Of a stretch of DNA of 8,356 nucleotides, positions 6,271-8,356 are shown one piece after another. Source of the stretch: Methanosphaera sp. SHI613 (GTDB taxonomy: Archaea > Methanobacteriota > Methanobacteria > Methanobacteriales > Methanobacteriaceae); the NCBI GenBank assembly GCA_003266145.1, contig MVJJ01000024.1, forward strand, positions 1 through 8,356, in the 5' to 3' direction. The notes beneath the pieces were generated by a model that did no database searches, was not told the DNA's origin, and worked only from the letters and a program-made list of their open reading frames with translations. Made by a program: the position numbers and the translations under genes. How positions within the stretch are numbered: position 1 is the first letter of the stretch; the number at the start of each line of letters is the position of its first letter.

Positions 6271-6945
6271 CTAATTATTATCTAATACTTCCCTTATTAA
6301 TGTTTGACCAAGCTGATATGCTTTTTCTAAATCTTTTGGGAATTGTTCTTCCCTTGTTTTTCTTTTAGCCTTTTCATCAAAGAGGTAATTTTCATATAAT
6401 GAATAATCCTTAAATTGATATGTATCATAAACCTTTAATGAATGTGTTTTACCGAATGTGTATTCGATGAATCTTTCTATTGTATTGAATACTGACTCGG
6501 TATATAACTTTTCACCCATATCCTTATCGACATTCATGGTATACAGGAATGCGGTAGGCTTATTGTCTGCCAGTGAATCGGCTCCATATACAAACTTTGG
6601 AAATATTAATCTTTCAAGAAAACTTCTCATTTGACCGGTTACATTACCAAAATAGATTGGACTGGCCATTACTATTGCATCGGATGCCCATAATTTCGGA
6701 AGTAATTCATTTAAATCATCCTTTATTGGGCAGTTACCATAGTATTTACCTTCAATTTTTTTACAGTGAAAACAGGATTTGCATCCTTTATAATTCAAGT
6801 CGTATAAATCGATAATTTCAATATTTATCTCATCATCATATTGTCTGTTTTCTAATTCTTCATATGCACTTTCTACCAAGGTATCTAATAGTTTGGATGT
6901 GTTATATTTTTTTCTGGGACTACCATTTATGACATATAAATCCAT
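6271..6945 (-). CDS. Flavodoxin-fold NAD(P)H-dependent oxidoreductase with four-cysteine cluster (Isf/FMN reductase-like)
   Basis: This is a cytosolic flavoprotein of 224 residues in the NADPH-dependent FMN reductase / iron-sulfur flavoprotein group. The N-terminus MDLYVINGSPRKKYNTSKLL carries the FMN-phosphate loop (NGSPR 7-11 with N15-T16). ASPIYFGNVTGQMRSFLERL (94-113) is the conserved second flavin loop and dimer region. Between them are cysteines C55-x2-C58-x2-C61-x10-C72. In Methanosarcina Isf a compact cysteine motif of this kind ligates a 4Fe-4S cluster; related proteins with the GCKSCFHC core may lack a cluster, so a bound cluster is possible but not proven. The C-terminal part from about 165 is charged and helical. 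A consensus AGGTGAT (6950-6956) sets the start. The gene lies upstream of ung on the same strand. Physiological electron partners are unknown; quinone, O2 or oxidised-thiol stress are possibilities only. Confidence 0.88.
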   Translation of the reverse strand: MDLYVINGSPRKKYNTSKLLDTLVESAYEELENRQYDDEINIEIIDLYDLNYKGCKSCFHCKKIEGKYYGNCPIKDDLNELLPKLWASDAIVMASPIYFGNVTGQMRSFLERLIFPKFVYGADSLADNKPTAFLYTMNVDKDMGEKLYTESVFNTIERFIEYTFGKTHSLKVYDTYQFKDYSLYENYLFDEKAKRKTREEQFPKDLEKAYQLGQTLIREVLDNN

Positions 6946-6949
6946 TTAA

Positions 6950-6956
6950 ATCACCT
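6950..6956 (-). promoter_or_regulatory. Consensus Shine-Dalgarno site of the flavoprotein gene
   Basis: Minus-strand AGGTGAT, 4 nt before the ATG at 6945, is a perfect match to the complement of the usual archaeal 16S rRNA 3' end (AUCACCUCC). It fixes the start and predicts efficient translation. Confidence 0.75.
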
Positions 6957-7001
6957 TTCTTTAGTTTTTTTAATGAAAAGTTATTATATCAGTTATTTTA
7001 T

Positions 7002-7010
7002 TATATTTAA
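7002..7010 (-). promoter_or_regulatory. Putative TATA box for the flavoprotein-ung transcript
   Basis: TTAAATATA on the minus strand would place transcription start near 6980 and give a leader of about 35 nt containing the AGGTGAT site. The surroundings are so AT-rich that other positions, such as ATTTAAAT near 7070-7078, cannot be excluded. Confidence 0.3.
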
Positions 7011-7223
7011 TTTATTTTTGTTATTATTTTTCTTTATAATTCTTGAATATTTCTTTTTTCAAACATAAAGATTTAAATAATATGTTATGCAATATATTAT
7101 TGTTTCATCTCTATATTTTGATAATAAAATCTTTTTAAGAATTATGGATTATTATAATTTTGTTAATACAGAAGTTTTTATTTCTTTTTATATTAGATTA
7201 AACTTTTTATATTCTTGTTTGCG

Positions 7224-7246
7224 AGGAGTAGATTTTATCTACTCCT
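7224..7246. repeat. Perfect 10-bp hairpin (AGGAGTAGAT / ATCTACTCCT) in the spacer
   Basis: AGGAGTAGAT (7224-7233) and ATCTACTCCT (7237-7246) are exact reverse complements around a TTT loop. With the preceding GCG it forms the only GC-containing island in an otherwise almost pure AT spacer, so it stands out as selected. It lies about 80 nt beyond the stop of the CCG-protein gene, just after a T7 run on that strand. Possible roles are a transcript end or stabilising hairpin, a bidirectional terminator, a dispersed repeat, or part of a small RNA. Confidence 0.6.
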
Positions 7247-7250
7247 ATTT

Positions 7251-7259
7251 TAAAAAAAT
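7251..7259 (-). terminator. Oligo-T terminator of the tag-CCG transcript
   Basis: On the minus strand a run of seven T (plus-strand A at 7252-7258) lies about 67 nt after the stop of the CCG-protein gene. Oligo-T on the non-template strand is the main archaeal termination signal. The 10-bp hairpin follows immediately downstream and may assist or catch read-through. Confidence 0.42.
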
Positions 7260-7324
7260 TATCTATTTTTATATTAGAATATCTTTAAATAGCTTTTTAG
7301 ATTATGTTACTACTTTTATCTTAG

Positions 7325-8032
7325 TTAAATTTGTTGATTCATTAATGTGAAAAAATCTATTGTTTTTTCAGAATTTACCCGATTTAATGTATGATAACAT
7401 GATGGACAGTATGTGATAACTTTTTTTCCGCTTAATGTTTTGAGTGATACTTTTTTTGCTAATTCTTTATCGCCCGTGTTTACTCCAACTCCAAATCCAC
7501 AGCATGAATTGGCTCTCTTTTCGGGAACATTTTTAATTATTGAACGGACTTGTTCGGCTCTTTCAAGTGCATGACATGGATCATGTATTACATAACCTGT
7601 ACCATCAACGGTTATATCCTCAAATAAGTCCATTGCAAATATCATATCTATATCAAAATCAGGGTGTGTTGAATAATAATCACGGAATGATTCATAACAA
7701 CCTGGGCATATTGTGATTATTTTTTTAACGCCGTGCTTCTTGAATTTTTTTATGTTTTCTTCAATTACTTTGTTTCCTTCATCTTCCATACCCAAGAGAA
7801 ATAACATTATTCCACAGCAAGATTCATCATTTAGAATTGAAAAATCAACACCAATCTTATTCAGGGCATCACTTACTGAATCGATAAGTTCATTTTCTCT
7901 AAACCTACTTGTACATCCACGATGAAGAATCACCTCATGTATATTTCCATCATCAATTTTATCCATTTTTTCTCCATAGGAGTTACCCTTTAATAGGATA
8001 TTATTTTTTATTCTTTCATTATAACTCATCAT
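7325..8032 (-). CDS. Stand-alone (Fe-S)-binding protein with two CCG domains (HdrB/HdrD/GlpC-like)
   Basis: This is a soluble redox protein of 235 residues with two cysteine-rich CCG domains, the module that binds the active-site iron-sulfur cluster in heterodisulfide reductase HdrB/HdrD and occurs in GlpC and lactate-oxidation proteins. Domain 1 ligands are C40, C72-C73-G74 and C109-P-G-C112. Domain 2 ligands are C153, C177-C178-G179 and C209-P-S-C212. The order C-x31-CCG-x34-CxxC fits the family. There is no ferredoxin domain, so it needs an electron-donor partner not seen here. The N-terminal NILLKGNSYGEK resembles the GNPFG linker found before CCG domains, supporting the long form. ATG at 8032 overlaps the tag stop (ATGA); ATG at 8029 has better spacing from GGAGATC (8034-8040). 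Met23 with GGAG upstream is a third candidate. Its thiol/disulfide or organic-acid substrate is unknown. Confidence 0.88.
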   Translation of the reverse strand: MMSYNERIKNNILLKGNSYGEKMDKIDDGNIHEVILHRGCTSRFRENELIDSVSDALNKIGVDFSILNDESCCGIMLFLLGMEDEGNKVIEENIKKFKKHGVKKIITICPGCYESFRDYYSTHPDFDIDMIFAMDLFEDITVDGTGYVIHDPCHALERAEQVRSIIKNVPEKRANSCCGFGVGVNTGDKELAKKVSLKTLSGKKVITYCPSCYHTLNRVNSEKTIDFFTLMNQQI

Positions 8033-8356
8033 TGATCTCCTTTATTGTATAAAAAACAGTTTTCCATATGGGAATTTATTATTCCAATTGCCTGCAGATA
8101 AGAGTATATTATTGTCGGTCCTACAAATTTCATACCTTTCTTCTTTAAATCCTTTGAAATTGAATCCCCTAATTCGGAGGTTGTCTTATCATTTTCATAT
8201 ATTATATTATCGTCAGTAAAGGTCTTCAGATATTCATGGAAACTACCATAATCATTTTGTATCTGCTTAAATATATATGCATTGTTTATTGCAGCATTTA
8301 TCTTTAGCTTATGTCTTATTATGCCTTTATTATTCATTAGTTCTTCTATTTTATCA
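8029..8356 (-). CDS. tag: DNA-3-methyladenine glycosylase I (Tag), C-terminal part; 5' end beyond the window
   Basis: This is the C-terminal half of the HhH-superfamily glycosylase that removes 3-methyladenine (and 3-methylguanine) from alkylated DNA. The reading frame is open to the right edge, beginning DKIEELMNNKGIIRH, so the ATG at 8337 is internal and not the start. Family-typical segments are NNKGIIRHKLKINAAINNA (2-20 counted from that internal Met), ISKDLKKKGMKFVGPTIIYS (60-79) and the C-terminal QAIGIINSHMENC (82-94). His90 and Cys94 there match the His-x3-Cys half of the Tag zinc site; the N-terminal Cys/His half lies outside. The stop TGA overlaps the start of the CCG protein by 4 nt, and the last codons hold that gene's ribosome-binding site, so the two are translationally coupled. 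Tag is mostly bacterial; presence in an archaeon suggests lateral transfer (inference). Confidence 0.93.
   Translation of the reverse strand, partial: DKIEELMNNKGIIRHKLKINAAINNAYIFKQIQNDYGSFHEYLKTFTDDNIIYENDKTTSELGDSISKDLKKKGMKFVGPTIIYSYLQAIGIINSHMENCFLYNKGDQ
8034..8040 (-). promoter_or_regulatory. Shine-Dalgarno site for the CCG protein inside the tag 3' end
   Basis: Minus-strand GGAGATC lies in the last codons of tag, 1 nt before ATG 8032 and 4 nt before ATG 8029. Spacing favours the second ATG. It shows that ribosomes finishing tag can restart on the next gene. Confidence 0.55.

Larger units (their letters stand above)
6946..7324. other. Gene-free AT-rich spacer holding promoter, hairpin and terminator signals
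   Basis: This 379-nt stretch is extremely AT-rich and I see no credible gene in it. From right to left on the minus strand it holds a T7 run after the CCG-protein gene (7252-7258), a strong 10-bp hairpin (7224-7246), two copies of TTTTTATATTAGA (7185-7197 and 7266-7278) flanking that hairpin, an AT-rich 8-bp inverted repeat (7076-7083 with 7094-7101) that is probably compositional, and the likely promoter and ribosome-binding site of the flavoprotein gene. An 87-codon plus-strand frame at 7087-7350 lacks a ribosome-binding site and looks random. Confidence 0.7.

Noticed and set aside
7076..7101. AATAATAT / ATATTATT inverted repeat with 10-nt spacer
   Set aside because: Composed only of A and T in an almost pure AT region, so compositional chance is the simplest explanation.
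7087..7350. Plus-strand 87-codon open frame in the spacer
   Set aside because: Low-complexity F/I/Y-rich product typical of translated AT-rich DNA, no ribosome-binding site, contains the hairpin, and overlaps the 3' end of the well-supported CCG gene.
8029..8337. Treating ATG 8337 as the true start of a 102-residue protein
   Set aside because: The frame remains open to the window edge and the upstream codons (DKIEEL) continue the Tag family sequence, so this is an internal methionine of a truncated view.
1..8356. CRISPR arrays, insertion sequences, tRNA or rRNA genes, phage or defence modules
   Set aside because: No regularly spaced repeats, transposase-like proteins, terminal repeats or cloverleaf-like GC-rich segments were seen on either strand.

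Overview
This window looks like chromosomal DNA from a methanogenic archaeon of the order Methanobacteriales, probably a Methanosphaera- or Methanobrevibacter-like gut or rumen species. The evidence is very AT-rich DNA, Shine-Dalgarno sites of the GGTGAT/GGAGATC type (for example AGGTGAT at 6950-6956), archaeal-type AT boxes upstream of genes, oligo-T runs after genes, and several proteins of methanogen or anaerobe type (a tandem-CCG heterodisulfide-reductase-like protein and a Cys-rich flavodoxin-fold protein). The genus is an inference from composition and protein style, not a database match.

Layout. (1) 1-1140, minus strand: an amino-acid ABC uptake operon, with a secreted substrate-binding protein followed by a permease that runs off the left edge. 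The ATPase is presumably beyond it. (2) 1141-1385: a divergent intergenic region with a perfect 9-bp inverted repeat (1181-1200) lying between the likely TATA box and start of the binding-protein gene. (3) 1386-5524, plus strand: a tightly spaced pair of a HAD phosphatase and a compact UvrA-like ATPase lacking the UvrB-binding domain, then a TDT/SLAC1-family membrane channel that may share the transcript. (4) 5532-6945, minus strand: a flavodoxin-fold oxidoreductase followed by family-1 uracil-DNA glycosylase (ung), ending in a hairpin plus T7 terminator that overlaps the convergent TDT gene. (5) 6946-7324: a gene-free, extremely AT-rich spacer with one conspicuous perfect 10-bp hairpin. (6) 7325-8356, minus strand: the 3' part of DNA-3-methyladenine glycosylase I (tag), overlapping by 4 nt a stand-alone protein with two CCG (Hdr-type) domains.

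How it fits together. Three DNA-damage proteins (UvrA-like, Ung, Tag) of mostly bacterial family type lie within about 6.5 kb. Each of the two glycosylase genes sits beside a redox protein: ung downstream of the flavoprotein and tag overlapping the CCG protein. This may be an accessory repair/stress-tolerance cluster built from laterally acquired genes. That is inference from neighbourhood only. I see no CRISPR, transposon, tRNA or rRNA, and no clearly new multi-gene defence system.
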